DNA of 34,663 nt from Dysgonomonas sp. 520 (GCF_010501095.1 NZ_QVMP01000006.1:126813-161475); one strand, 5' to 3'. Shown: positions 1-8,924, counted from the first letter of the stretch. Numbers and translations: made by a program. The notes: a model not told the origin generated them from the sequence alone.

Positions 1-100
1 GGTCGCCGAGAAGCTAAGCCTTGACTTTTTGGTTCGTTTTGTGTCAAGACAAAATGAACGAAGGCAAGTCTCTACAAGAGACGCGACAGTAAAAAATCTC
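1..100. repeat. Hairpin-rich intergenic repeat DNA at left window edge
   Basis: No coding region is supported here. Two inverted repeats are visible: GTTCGTTTTGT (32-42) pairs with ACAAAATGAAC (49-59) around the loop GTCAAG, with one G-T pair, and GTCTC (68-72) pairs with GAGAC (78-82). The CTTGAC/GTCAAG pair (20-25 and 43-48) adds a third, competing fold. The composition resembles interspersed palindromic repeats seen between genes in Bacteroidota, but only part of the region is in the window. The rest up to the promoter at 197 is plain AT-rich sequence. Confidence 0.45.
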
Positions 101-196
101 GAATAAAAACTAACCTATTTTAACTACTGATTCGCATAAATATTAAATTGAGCTTCCGTAGAATATCCAAAGCCGTTAAGACAAATTTAGATGCTG

Positions 197-230
197 TTTG
201 CGTTAAAGTAAAAACACTTTGCTACCTTTG
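197..230 (+). promoter_or_regulatory. Bacteroidota promoter for the M49 peptidase gene
   Basis: TTTG at 197-200 and TACCTTTG at 223-230 are separated by 22 bases, close to the Bacteroides consensus TTTG-N19-21-TAnnTTTG. The start codon follows 16 bases after the -7 box, so the untranslated leader is very short. Confidence 0.6.
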
Positions 231-246
231 AGAAAAAATTTGAAAT

Positions 247-2310
247 ATGAAAAAAACTGTATTTTTGGCTGTCGCAGCATTGTCTATGCTGTCTGCCGGT
301 TATGGAGGAAATAAACCTATGGATTCATCTTCTAATCAAGAAATTAAATTTACTTACGAAGTAGATCAATTTGCCGATCTACAGATTTTGCGTTATCAGG
401 TTCCTGAGTTTGAGTCGTTAACGCTTCAGCAAAAAGAGTTGATATACTATCTTTCGCAAGCGGCTTTGGAAGGGCGTGATATTCTTTTCGATCAGAATAA
501 CCGTTACAACCTAGCCATTCGCCGTACTTTGGAGGCAATATACCAGAACTACAAAGGCGATAAAAAGACGAAAGATTATAAGGAATTTGAAGTATACCTG
601 AAAAGGGTTTGGTTTTCGAATGGTATTCACCATCACTATGGAGAAGAAAAATTCTTGCCCGGATTTTCTAAAGAATTCTTTACAACTCAGGTAAAAGCAC
701 TGCCAAAAGATAAAGTTCCGGTGAAGAAAGGACAAAGCGTTGACCAATTTGTAGCGATGCTCATGCCTGTAATGTTTGATGCAAATATGATGTCGAAAAA
801 GGTGAATCAGGCTGCAGGTGTGGATCTGATACAAACATCGGCAAACAATTATTATGGGGAAGGGGTGACGCAAAAAGATGTTGAGGACTTTTATGATAAG
901 ATGAAAGACCCGAATAACCATCACCCTGTTTCTTACGGCTTAAACAGCCGCTTGGTGAAAGAAAATAATCTGGTGTTTGAAAAAACATGGAAAGTGGGAG
1001 GTTTGTACACGCTTGCTATTGAGCGCATTGTAGGTTGGCTGGAAAAAGCCAACGCTGTGGCTGAAAATAGTAAACAGAGAGATGTAATCGAAAAATTGAT
1101 ATCTTTCTACAAATCGGGCGATTTGAAAATGTTTGACAATTATGCAATATCGTGGGTTGGTGATTCACTTTCCCGTATCGATTTTGTGAACGGATTCACC
1201 GAAACTTATGGCGATCCGTTGGGTTTGAAAGCCAGTTGGGAATCTATCGTAAACTTCAAGAATATGGAGGCGACCAAACGTACGGAGATTATCAGCAGTA
1301 ATGCGCAATGGTTTGAAGATCACTCGCCAATGGATGCCCGTTTCAAGAAAGAAAGTGTGAAAGGAGTTACGGCAAAGGTGATTACGGTGGCTCAACTAGG
1401 CGGTGATTGCTACCCTGCAACACCAATCGGAATCAACCTGCCCAATGCCGACTGGATAAGGAAGGAGCACGGATCGAAGTCGGTGACCATCGAAAACATA
1501 ATGGAGGCGTACGACAAAGCAGCCGAACATACAGGCTTTAGCGATGAATTTGTGTGGTCGGATGTGGAGTTGAAACTTCTTCACGATTATGGTTTCATTA
1601 CCGATGTGTTGCATACCGACCTTCACGAAATTTTAGGTCATGGTTCGGGGCAACTTCTTCCGGGTGTTAGTTCCGATGCAATGAAAGAACATTCGTCAAC
1701 CATAGAGGAAACCAGAGCGGATTTGTTCGGATTGTATTATCTGGCCGATCCTAAATTGATTGAATTGGGTATTCTTGATAATCCAAACGCTTATAAAGCA
1801 GAATATTATAAGTTCATGATGAACGGTCTTATGACCCAATTGACCCGAATAGAAAAAGGAAAGGATATAGAGGAAGCTCACATGCGCAACCGTCAGCTTA
1901 TAGCCAAATGGGTGTTTGAAAAAGGAAAACCCGACAATGTGGTTGAGTTCAGTAAGAAGAACGGAAAAACATACGTGGTTGTAAACGACTATGTTAAGTT
2001 GCGATCATTGTTCGGTCAACTTCTGGCTGAAGTTCAGCGAGTTAAATCGGAGGGAGATTATAAAGCGGCGTCCGCTTTGGTTAATGACTATGCCGTTAAA
2101 GTAGATCAGAATCTGTTGTCGGAAGTGCAAGAACGTTATCAGAAACTTAACCTGAAACCGTATAAGGGATTTGTAAATCCTGTTTATGAGTTGGTTACGG
2201 ACAAAAATGGTAAGTTGTTGGATGTGAAAATAACTTATAATGAGGGATATGCGGAGCAAATGTTGCGTTACTCTAAAGATTATTCATCATTGCCGACATA
2301 TAACGATTAA
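247..2310 (+). CDS. Dipeptidyl peptidase III-like zinc metallopeptidase (family M49)
   Basis: Predicted zinc exopeptidase that removes dipeptides from peptide N-termini. The M49 signature HEILGH is at residues 460-465 (zinc ligands H460 and H465, catalytic E461), and the second motif EETRAD (487-492) supplies the third ligand E488. The length of 687 residues fits bacterial DPP III. Residues 1-20 form a signal peptide, so the protein is exported. The signal peptide ends LSAGYGGN; related Bacteroidota proteins often have a lipobox cysteine in this place, and Y19 is one base (TGT to TAT) from cysteine. The protein may therefore be periplasmic rather than lipid-anchored. The gene is monocistronic, with its own promoter and a hairpin terminator at 2330. 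Family assignment is secure; physiological substrate is unknown. Confidence 0.93.
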   Translation: MKKTVFLAVAALSMLSAGYGGNKPMDSSSNQEIKFTYEVDQFADLQILRYQVPEFESLTLQQKELIYYLSQAALEGRDILFDQNNRYNLAIRRTLEAIYQNYKGDKKTKDYKEFEVYLKRVWFSNGIHHHYGEEKFLPGFSKEFFTTQVKALPKDKVPVKKGQSVDQFVAMLMPVMFDANMMSKKVNQAAGVDLIQTSANNYYGEGVTQKDVEDFYDKMKDPNNHHPVSYGLNSRLVKENNLVFEKTWKVGGLYTLAIERIVGWLEKANAVAENSKQRDVIEKLISFYKSGDLKMFDNYAISWVGDSLSRIDFVNGFTETYGDPLGLKASWESIVNFKNMEATKRTEIISSNAQWFEDHSPMDARFKKESVKGVTAKVITVAQLGGDCYPATPIGINLPNADWIRKEHGSKSVTIENIMEAYDKAAEHTGFSDEFVWSDVELKLLHDYGFITDVLHTDLHEILGHGSGQLLPGVSSDAMKEHSSTIEETRADLFGLYYLADPKLIELGILDNPNAYKAEYYKFMMNGLMTQLTRIEKGKDIEEAHMRNRQLIAKWVFEKGKPDNVVEFSKKNGKTYVVVNDYVKLRSLFGQLLAEVQRVKSEGDYKAASALVNDYAVKVDQNLLSEVQERYQKLNLKPYKGFVNPVYELVTDKNGKLLDVKITYNEGYAEQMLRYSKDYSSLPTYND

Positions 2311-2329
2311 GACCATATTATATCAAAGG

Positions 2330-2369
2330 AATAGAGGATACTTTTTTGGAAGTAATCCTCTATTTTTTG
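2330..2369 (+). terminator. Rho-independent terminator after the M49 peptidase
   Basis: AATAGAGGAT (2330-2339) pairs perfectly with ATCCTCTATT (2355-2364) around a 15-base loop, followed by TTTTT (2364-2368). Confidence 0.8.
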
Positions 2370-2381
2370 TTTGTATATGTC

Positions 2382-2389
2382 TATCTTTG
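2382..2389 (+). promoter_or_regulatory. -7 box for the DUF3137-lemA unit
   Basis: TATCTTTG matches TAnnTTTG exactly. Transcription should begin near 2396, which rules out the upstream TTG at 2371 and supports the ATG at 2419 as the start of the next gene. No good -33 TTTG is visible at the expected distance. Confidence 0.6.
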
Positions 2390-2418
2390 CACTTTTAATA
2401 AACAAAACTACTATAAAA

Positions 2419-4038
2419 ATGACACTATCAGATTTTAAGGAACTACTCTTGCAAGAACACAAGCGAGACAAAAAACTTACGTTTATTAACTATGCACTTA
2501 TTTCGGTTGGTATTATCGCAATTGTTGCACTTCTGTTCTATCTGGGTGCTAACTTTTCGGGAATAGCCAAAAACTTCACAGGAGCAATGGATAGCGCAAG
2601 CGGTTCGTATTCTACTTATTACAAGTTTGTTATACCACTAGTTGTTATCTGCTGTATTTGTTATCCTTTCTATCAGATTTATAAATTGCAGCAAAGACCA
2701 AAGAAAATAGAAGATCTTATCAATAAAATTCAGAAAGGTGCAAAAGCGACTACTATTCAGGATGTTGTCAGTTATAAAATTACGTTACCTCTTTTGAAAG
2801 TAAACCTGAAGTTGTGCCCTGTAACTATGGTGTATATCTATCTGAATGATGATGTGAAACCATTTATACTGCCACTAAATAAGTTCTATCTGAGTGATGC
2901 GAAATTGCTCTTGAGCGGGGCTGATATTCAGCAATTGAACACAATAAAAGATGCCCTTTATGGAGACACCGACCCCGAAGCTCAAAATACGGTTGCAACT
3001 CCACTTAAATCGGTAGATGAGTTTAAAGAGTTCATAAAGACAGACTTGATGGACACGATTAGCGATGTGGAGTCGAACAGAAAAAGTACTCGCAGCACAA
3101 TGATTATCATGGGAGTAATTGCCACTCTGCTGGCTTTTGGTTTTGTTGGTTATATGGCCTATAACGCAATGCAAACAAGTAAGGCGGGAAATTATTCTTC
3201 GATGGGAAGCGATCCGATAAAGACATTTCTTCCGTTTATTGCTATCTTTCTCGTTATTTATGTAGGTTATTACATTTATTCAAAATCGAAAAGCAAAGGT
3301 CAGGCTGATACCGCAACGGGAGGTTACGAGAGCATCCAAACGACCTTTAAAACTAAGATATTTGACAAGATGGTGAAATTTATTAATCCATCGGTCGAAT
3401 ATTCGCCATTGGGACATATCGGACTACCTGAGTTTTTGGAAAGCGGTTTTTTTGTAGAAAAAAACTATGACATAGACGGAAGCGATCAGATATCGGGACG
3501 TCACAATGGTGTTCCGTTCCTTATGTGCGACCTGTCCGTGTCATACAGACGTAATTTTTCGGACGAGAAAGAAGGTCCTGACTCGGTATTTTTCGGACAA
3601 TTTTTTGTGGCACGATTCAATAAATCGTTCTCATCTTCCGTTTATTTAATACCGAAGAAGAAATTCTTTGCCGGCAGTAACGACATCGGAGGTTATACAA
3701 GTCCGAGCGGGGAAAAAGTATTGCTGGAAGACCCAGAGTTTATGGATATGTTTAACGTTTATGCGGAAGATCAGGTCGAAGCCCGTTATATTCTCACTAC
3801 TGCCATGATGGAGAGGATAAAACAATTGACCAAAAGAACAAAGGGTCAATATCATATTGTGTTCAATAACAATAAAATTACGGTTGCCAATAACAGCAGA
3901 ACCGATAACTTTGAGGTCGGATATTCGAAGTCGCTCACAAAAAATGATAACGAACTGCTTGTTAACTTTTATAAAGACCTGGCAGATCAGTTTGCCATTA
4001 TTGACGAGTTGAGGTTGAATGTCAGGATTTGGGGATAA
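2419..4038 (+). CDS. DUF3137 family membrane protein
   Basis: A 539-residue inner-membrane protein of unknown function. Two membrane-segment pairs are visible, at about residues 22-45/70-88 and 228-250/270-290. A soluble C-terminal domain of about 230 residues carries the DUF3137 signature (residue pattern FGQFFVARFNK, then EDPEFMDMFNVYAEDQVEARYIL). DUF3137 genes commonly sit next to lemA, as here, with a 54-base gap. I chose the ATG at 2419 because an in-frame TTG at 2371 lies upstream of the predicted transcription start. The two membrane pairs suggest an internal duplication of the N-terminal half. Function is unknown; a membrane-stress or envelope role together with LemA is only a guess from linkage. 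Confidence 0.85.
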   Translation: MTLSDFKELLLQEHKRDKKLTFINYALISVGIIAIVALLFYLGANFSGIAKNFTGAMDSASGSYSTYYKFVIPLVVICCICYPFYQIYKLQQRPKKIEDLINKIQKGAKATTIQDVVSYKITLPLLKVNLKLCPVTMVYIYLNDDVKPFILPLNKFYLSDAKLLLSGADIQQLNTIKDALYGDTDPEAQNTVATPLKSVDEFKEFIKTDLMDTISDVESNRKSTRSTMIIMGVIATLLAFGFVGYMAYNAMQTSKAGNYSSMGSDPIKTFLPFIAIFLVIYVGYYIYSKSKSKGQADTATGGYESIQTTFKTKIFDKMVKFINPSVEYSPLGHIGLPEFLESGFFVEKNYDIDGSDQISGRHNGVPFLMCDLSVSYRRNFSDEKEGPDSVFFGQFFVARFNKSFSSSVYLIPKKKFFAGSNDIGGYTSPSGEKVLLEDPEFMDMFNVYAEDQVEARYILTTAMMERIKQLTKRTKGQYHIVFNNNKITVANNSRTDNFEVGYSKSLTKNDNELLVNFYKDLADQFAIIDELRLNVRIWG

Positions 4039-4092
4039 AAAAAGAGAAAAAACGGAAAAAATCAGACAAAAACGGAAGAAAACAGAAAAATT

Positions 4093-4647
4093 ATGAATAT
4101 ACCTGTAATTATTACCATTGTTTTAATTGTTCTTATTGTAGTTTGGTACATATCAATTTATAATAAGATTAAAATGCGCCGCAACCAGATAGATAATGCC
4201 TTTTCCTCGTTAGATGCGTTGTTTATAAAACGTAACGATTTGATACCTAATCTCATTGCTACGGTAAAGCAATATATGACATTTGAGAAGGAAACTCTGG
4301 AGGCAATAACACGTCTGCGAGTGCCTGCAAACAGGTCTTCTCAGGAGTATGTGCAGGATGCAGAGGCTGATAAGTTGCTGAAACAGATTATCATTCAGGC
4401 AGAGGCTTATCCTCAATTGAGAGCCAGCGAGCAGTTTACCAATCTGCAATACAGCTTTAACGAATGTGAAGAACAGATTGCAGCAGGCAGACGCTATCTT
4501 AGCTCTTCCATCACACAATACAATGATGCGGTGACCACCTTTCCCGGAAACATTATTGCTTCTATGATAGGTATGCAAAAACATGAGTGGGAGAGGGCAA
4601 CGGAGGCTCAACGCCAAAATGTGAATGCGAACGACCTTTTCAGTTAA
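4093..4647 (+). CDS. LemA family protein
   Basis: A 184-residue LemA-family protein. One N-terminal membrane segment (about residues 4-22) is followed by the family core: NQIDNAFSSLDALFIKRNDLIPNL, then a long helical region typical of the LemA four-helix bundle. The end of the bundle carries the FPGNIIASMIGM pattern. The molecular function of LemA proteins is not established. The gene is 54 bases downstream of the DUF3137 gene, a purine-rich gap without terminator, so the two are probably cotranscribed. The antisense open frame at 4210-4650 is a shadow. Length and motifs are normal for the family. Confidence 0.92.
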   Translation: MNIPVIITIVLIVLIVVWYISIYNKIKMRRNQIDNAFSSLDALFIKRNDLIPNLIATVKQYMTFEKETLEAITRLRVPANRSSQEYVQDAEADKLLKQIIIQAEAYPQLRASEQFTNLQYSFNECEEQIAAGRRYLSSSITQYNDAVTTFPGNIIASMIGMQKHEWERATEAQRQNVNANDLFS

Positions 4648-4655
4648 CAAAAAAA

Positions 4656-4725
4656 CTTAGAACTCATTACTTAGAACTCATTACTTAAAACTCATTACTT
4701 AAAACTCATTACTTAAAACTCATAT
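4656..4725. repeat. Five tandem copies of a 14-bp repeat
   Basis: Unit CTTAAAACTCATTA (first two copies CTTAGAACTCATTA, last ends CATAT), in perfect 14-base register at 4656, 4670, 4684, 4698 and 4712. Each unit is two heptads, CTTAAAA plus CTCATTA. It fills the lemA to DUF4286 gap and ends 6 bases before the next start codon. Confidence 0.95.
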
Positions 4726-4731
4726 AATATA

Positions 4732-5046
4732 ATGTTAATTTATAATACAACATTCCATGCTCATGAAGAGATAATGGGAGACTGCCTCTCTTTTTTTAAG
4801 AAAGTATATATTCCACAGGCTATATCTGGCGGTGAGTTGATAGACCCCCGCATGGCGTATATTCATCATCAGCAAGAGGGGCAGGGGGTGAGTTTTTCCC
4901 TCCAGTTCAGAGTTGAAGATGTGGAGACGCTAAACAACTGGCTGCATGCCGACGGACACATATTGGCTCAAAAATTGGTGAAAGAATTCGGCGATAAGAT
5001 AGCCGGATTCAATACATTGCTCGAGGAAATAGATATTACCCAATGA
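4732..5046 (+). CDS. DUF4286 family protein
   Basis: A 104-residue soluble protein without signal peptide or membrane segment. The N-terminus MLIYNTTFH and the downstream pairing with ruvC match the DUF4286 family found beside ruvC in Bacteroidales; its fold resembles a small ferredoxin-like alpha/beta domain. Its stop overlaps the ruvC start (ATGA at 5043-5046), which implies translational coupling. Function is unknown. The 14-bp tandem repeat array lies directly upstream, so no standard promoter is visible within 80 bases. Confidence 0.8.
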   Translation: MLIYNTTFHAHEEIMGDCLSFFKKVYIPQAISGGELIDPRMAYIHHQQEGQGVSFSLQFRVEDVETLNNWLHADGHILAQKLVKEFGDKIAGFNTLLEEIDITQ

Positions 5047-5606
5047 TAGAAAAAGAGCGGATAATACTCGGAATCGACCCCGGTACGCAAGTTATGGGTT
5101 ATGGTGTTTTGAGGGTGGTGAACAATAAGCCTGAATTGATGGCTATGGGAGTTTTACAGCTGAATAAGTATGACGACCATTATTTGAAGTTGCGCCGCAT
5201 ATTTGAAAGAGTATTAGGTTTGGTAGACGAATATCTGCCTGACGAATTGGCCATTGAGGCTCCCTTCTTCGGTAAGAATGTGCAAAGTATGCTCAAGTTG
5301 GGGAGGGCGCAGGGTGTGGCCATGGCAGCTGCCTTGTCGCGCGATATTCCGATATTTGAATATGCACCTTTGAAAATAAAAATGTCGATAACCGGCAATG
5401 GTAAGGCTGCGAAAGAACAGGTGGCGTATATGCTTCAGAATTACTTGAAAATTCCTGACGAAAACATGTTGCCGCAACTAGATGCGACCGACGGATTGGC
5501 TGCCGCTGTCTGCCATTTCTTTCAAACAAACAATCCGGTTGCGGATAAAAAATTCAATAGTTGGAAAGATTTTATAAATCAGAATCCGGGAAAAGTGAAA
5601 AAGTAA
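5043..5606 (+). CDS. ruvC: Crossover junction endodeoxyribonuclease RuvC
   Basis: Resolves Holliday junctions during homologous recombination, acting with RuvAB. All four catalytic acids are present: D12 in GIDPGT, E72 in [10 protein letters not shown], and D147 and D150 in [14 protein letters not shown]. The 187-residue length fits the family, with a slightly extended C-terminus. The start overlaps the DUF4286 stop by ATGA, so the two genes form a coupled unit; the GT51-like gene follows after 8 bases in the same apparent operon. Confidence 0.97.
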   Translation: MIEKERIILGIDPGTQVMGYGVLRVVNNKPELMAMGVLQLNKYDDHYLKLRRIFERVLGLVDEYLPDELAIEAPFFGKNVQSMLKLGRAQGVAMAAALSRDIPIFEYAPLKIKMSITGNGKAAKEQVAYMLQNYLKIPDENMLPQLDATDGLAAAVCHFFQTNNPVADKKFNSWKDFINQNPGKVKK

Positions 5607-5614
5607 GAGTTTAG

Positions 5615-6370
5615 ATGAAAAAGGTAAAAAGTACGGTGTTTTATGTTCTGGCATCAATCGTAATACTGTTTTGTATCAGTTTTGTAGCTTCTCTTGCATG
5701 GGTAGGATATTATTCCGCCTTTGATGTAGGGAAAACAATACAGATGCAGAAATACCGGTTTAAGAATAGTTCGTCCGATTCGCTTCGGGTTGAGTATCAG
5801 TGGGTTCCTGTTGACAGTATTTCCCGTAATGTGATTGTAGCTGTATTGGCAGCTCAGGACGAAAATTTTTATGTTCATAACGGATTTTCGCCTATTCATC
5901 ATGACGATTCAGTATCATTTATTCCGAAGGATGATGAGACTATTACCCAATTGGCTGTCCATTCTGTATTTTTGACTGAAGGAGATAATAAAATTAAGTC
6001 ATTTGCAGAGAGGTATCTTACCATCCTCACCGAATATATGTGGGGCAAAGATCGCATTCTGGAGATTTATTTGAACACAGCACCTCTGGGGCATGGTATA
6101 TTTGGAGTGGAAGCTGCATCGCAGATATATTTCGGAAAATCGTCTGCGCTTCTCACCCGTGAAGAGGCGGCTTTTATAGCTATTCTCTTCGCAAATCCAC
6201 AAGATAAGCAGGTTGATTTTACGTATCCTCCCGAAGAATTTTGTTCCATGCAATATACTATCCTGATGAAAATGGGCATGCTCACCCAAGTCAAAATAGG
6301 GCGAAAACCTATTGACGAGACTATTGTTATGCCCACAAAACCAATATATAAAAGAAAATGGAGGGGATGA
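5615..6370 (+). CDS. GT51 (MtgA-like) transglycosylase homologue, probably catalytically inactive
   Basis: A 251-residue protein with one N-terminal membrane segment (about residues 10-32) and a GT51 peptidoglycan glycosyltransferase fold. The C-terminal half is well kept: TEYMWGKDRILEIYLNTAPLGHGIFGVEAA and YFGKSSALLTREEAAFIA match MtgA/PBP1 proteins. The active-site motif that normally reads ED..F..H.GF is QDENFYVHNGF (81-91), so the catalytic Glu is Gln81. The second motif, normally GGSTI.QQL.KN, is DDETITQLAVHS (106-117). It follows ruvC by 8 bases and overlaps lipB by 13. Likely a pseudoenzyme or a regulator of wall synthesis; the loss could also be recent decay, though the frame is intact. 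Confidence 0.8.
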   Translation: MKKVKSTVFYVLASIVILFCISFVASLAWVGYYSAFDVGKTIQMQKYRFKNSSSDSLRVEYQWVPVDSISRNVIVAVLAAQDENFYVHNGFSPIHHDDSVSFIPKDDETITQLAVHSVFLTEGDNKIKSFAERYLTILTEYMWGKDRILEIYLNTAPLGHGIFGVEAASQIYFGKSSALLTREEAAFIAILFANPQDKQVDFTYPPEEFCSMQYTILMKMGMLTQVKIGRKPIDETIVMPTKPIYKRKWRG

Positions 6371-7035
6371 CACATATAAATTGTCAGGATCTCGGCTTGA
6401 TAGAGTATGGAAAGGCATGGGAAATACAGGAAAAATTGTTCAATGACAATCTGGATGCAAAACAAACATCTTCGTCAACTACTAATACTTTGATTTTGTG
6501 TGAACATCCGCATGTTATAACCGTTGGCAAGCATGGAAAAATGCAAAATCTCCTTTATTCGGAAGACTACCTGAAAGGACGGGATGTATCTTTGTTCATG
6601 ATCGACAGAGGAGGAGATATAACATATCACGGTCCGGGACAATTGGTTGCATATCCAATTTTCGATTTGGAAAGGTTTGGCATCGGATTGCGGCAATATA
6701 TCTACAATCTGGAAGAAGTTATTATCCTTTTTCTGAAACAATACGGGATAAAAGGCGAGCGTTTGGCCGGTGCAGCCGGAGTTTGGTTAGATGTGGATAA
6801 TCCACCGAAAACCAGAAAGATAGCAGCAATAGGTGTTCGCAGTAGCCGTTATGTAACAATGCACGGATTTGCCCTGAATGTAAATACCGATCTCTCTTAT
6901 TTTTCCTTGATCAATCCTTGTGGGTTTGTGGATAAGGGAGTTACATCAATAGAAAAGGAAATTGGGGAAAGGCTGGACGTTGATGCCGTGAAAAAAGAAA
7001 TATGCAATCTTTTTGAAAAGATTTTTATCAAATAG
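6358..7035 (+). CDS. lipB: Octanoyltransferase LipB
   Basis: Transfers octanoyl from acyl carrier protein to lipoyl domains of 2-oxoacid dehydrogenases and GcvH, the first step of endogenous lipoate synthesis. Hallmarks are RGGDITYHGPGQLV (H91), the lysine in RKIAAIGVR (K154) and the catalytic cysteine in NPCGF (C188). The 225-residue length is normal. The start at 6358 lies inside the upstream GT51-like gene (13-base overlap); an in-frame ATG at 6367 with GGAGGGG directly before it is a possible alternative that would shorten the protein by three residues. Confidence 0.95.
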   Translation: MEGMTHINCQDLGLIEYGKAWEIQEKLFNDNLDAKQTSSSTTNTLILCEHPHVITVGKHGKMQNLLYSEDYLKGRDVSLFMIDRGGDITYHGPGQLVAYPIFDLERFGIGLRQYIYNLEEVIILFLKQYGIKGERLAGAAGVWLDVDNPPKTRKIAAIGVRSSRYVTMHGFALNVNTDLSYFSLINPCGFVDKGVTSIEKEIGERLDVDAVKKEICNLFEKIFIK

Positions 7036-7067
7036 AGATAGAACGTGTTGTTTTTAAGTTTTTTAAC

Positions 7068-7075
7068 TATCTTTG
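7068..7075 (+). promoter_or_regulatory. -7 box for the DUF4836 lipoprotein gene
   Basis: TATCTTTG, an exact TAnnTTTG match 34 bases before the start codon at 7110. The spaced -33 element is weak (GTTG at 7047-7050). Confidence 0.6.
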
Positions 7076-7109
7076 TGCAAAATTACTCAATATACAAATA
7101 AATTACTCA

Positions 7110-8867
7110 ATGAAAAGAATTTTAAAACAGTTATGGCTTGTAGCTGCAATAGGTCTGGTATTGGCTTCTTGTGGCAAATCGGACGAATTGGCGAATGTTA
7201 TTCCGGCCGATGCGTTTTACGTTGTCCATGTAAATTCACAATCTATTGTAAAAAAAGCAGATTGGAATGTATTTGACAACCCAAAGATATCGAAGTTGAT
7301 GAACATAGCTAAGGCTACTCAAGACACAGAAACCAGCGAATTGCTGGATGCGTTTCTTAAAGATGCCAATGCCTTGGGATTGAACTTGAAAGGTGATGCA
7401 TATATGTATATGAACATGAGCTCGATAGGAGTGGTTTTAGGTGTGAACGATGCTAAGAAATTTAAAGATATTTTGTTGGCATCACCAACAACCAATAAAG
7501 AAGAGTTGCATGAAAAAGATGGTACATATACATACAAACTAGGACATGCTGCTGCCATAGCATGGAACAAAAATACTTTCTTGCTTTATTCAACTTTGGG
7601 CAAGGAAATTATGGGAAGCGGATTCAAATTAGGATTGGATAGCGAAAAAGTAGATGTTGAGACATTGGCTTTGGTGCAATTGAATCAAGAAAAAGATAAA
7701 AGTATAAATACTATATCTACATTCTCCGATTTCTTGAGCGACCGTAAAGATATTTCTCTTTACTACAACTATAGGTCGGAAAATATGGCTCCATTGTTCA
7801 ACGCTTTAGGTTCTGATTTTCCAAAACAGATTATAGAAGAATTGAAAAGCTTTAGTGGCGTGGCGTCCGGTGCTTATGTTTCTTTTGACAAAGGACAGAT
7901 ATCTTTCGACAGCAAAATGTATTTTGAAAACGGTGATGTTAAAAGCAAATACAAAGACTTGACAGCCTCTATGTTTGAAAATGTGAAAGGAGATCAATTG
8001 CAATATTTGTATGGAAATCCTCTTTTAGCTATTTCAACAGGACTTAAAGGCGAAGGTATTCAGAACTATCTGGTTAAGTTGGGTATTTGGGATTATCTGA
8101 AAGAAAAAGCAACCGAAGAAGAGATAGGAATTGCAGAATCTTTGATTAAGAACATGAACGGTGACATCTCGTTCGCTCTTGGAAACTTTATAAAAGTAAA
8201 ACATGAGTATGAGGGATGGAATGGCGAAATGAGAAGCTATGATAAAAACTTCATGGAGATGTCTTTCTTTGCCGAATGTAAGGATGGTAAAGTTTTATCA
8301 GCATTCTTGAAAGAAAAACTGATAGACGATATGGCTAAGAAAGCGACTGAAAGCGTTAGTGCAGATACAACTGCAGTTGCTGATATAGCAACAATTGCTC
8401 CGTCAGTAGAAGGTGATGAGGACGAAGATGTGTTTGAAGATGTGAAAGTATATGAGCCTAAAGTGAAAATGATTGAAGAAGGTATCTTTACAACAGACTT
8501 TGAAGGTACAACAGCATACTTTGGGGTGAAGGACAACACATTCTTCTTCACCAATGATAAGGGTGTGTATGATAACGTAAAATCGGGAGCTAAGAAAGAT
8601 AACTCTGTGTCTAAACTGTCGAAAGGCAAGTTGATGACATTGGCCGGAAGTTTCACAGCACTGAAATCATTAGGCGATGAATTTGGAAGTGGACAGGCAG
8701 CCGAGATATTTATGGCATTTATGGATATGTTTGAGGGCTACGAACTCGTAACTAACGATGATGCAACAGGTTCTGGCAAGATAGATATGAGTGATAAAGG
8801 CAAAAACAGTCTTGCTCAAATCTGCCAATTCTTTGATAAACTGATAACAGAACAAGTACCAATGTAA
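7110..8867 (+). CDS. DUF4836 family lipoprotein
   Basis: A 585-residue predicted lipoprotein with a clear lipobox (LASC, Cys21) followed by GKSDE. The mature N-terminus VIPADAFYVVHVN resembles the DUF4836 family common in Bacteroidales, in which paired alpha/beta modules of unknown function repeat. An acidic low-complexity linker lies at about residues 430-450. The acidic residues after the lipid-anchored Cys could serve as a surface-export signal, as described for Bacteroidota lipoproteins, but the match is partial. The gene is monocistronic with its own promoter and ends at a strong hairpin. Function unknown. Confidence 0.85.
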   Translation: MKRILKQLWLVAAIGLVLASCGKSDELANVIPADAFYVVHVNSQSIVKKADWNVFDNPKISKLMNIAKATQDTETSELLDAFLKDANALGLNLKGDAYMYMNMSSIGVVLGVNDAKKFKDILLASPTTNKEELHEKDGTYTYKLGHAAAIAWNKNTFLLYSTLGKEIMGSGFKLGLDSEKVDVETLALVQLNQEKDKSINTISTFSDFLSDRKDISLYYNYRSENMAPLFNALGSDFPKQIIEELKSFSGVASGAYVSFDKGQISFDSKMYFENGDVKSKYKDLTASMFENVKGDQLQYLYGNPLLAISTGLKGEGIQNYLVKLGIWDYLKEKATEEEIGIAESLIKNMNGDISFALGNFIKVKHEYEGWNGEMRSYDKNFMEMSFFAECKDGKVLSAFLKEKLIDDMAKKATESVSADTTAVADIATIAPSVEGDEDEDVFEDVKVYEPKVKMIEEGIFTTDFEGTTAYFGVKDNTFFFTNDKGVYDNVKSGAKKDNSVSKLSKGKLMTLAGSFTALKSLGDEFGSGQAAEIFMAFMDMFEGYELVTNDDATGSGKIDMSDKGKNSLAQICQFFDKLITEQVPM

Positions 8868-8886
8868 TATCTGTTAGTATAGCATA

Positions 8887-8924
8887 AAATAAGCCCCGAA
8901 CTTCGTTTAGTTCGGGGCTTATTT
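8887..8924. terminator. Bidirectional terminator between DUF4836 gene and rhaD
   Basis: A perfect 15-bp stem, AAATAAGCCCCGAAC (8887-8901) and GTTCGGGGCTTATTT (8910-8924), with an 8-base loop. It lies between convergent genes, 20 bases after the DUF4836 stop and 49 bases after the rhaD stop on the other strand. A/T ends on both arms suit termination in both directions. Confidence 0.9.

Noticed and set aside
1-246. tRNA or end of an upstream gene
   Set aside because: No cloverleaf, no CCA end and no credible open frame; only hairpin repeats are visible.
511-924. 137-residue minus-strand open frame
   Set aside because: Antisense shadow of the M49 peptidase with no recognisable domain.
4210-4650. 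146-residue minus-strand open frame
   Set aside because: It lies wholly antisense to the well-supported lemA-family gene and has an unnatural Cys/His/Leu-rich composition.
4656-4725. CRISPR-like repeat series
   Set aside because: The 14-bp copies are directly adjacent with no spacers and no cas genes are nearby; it is a tandem repeat.
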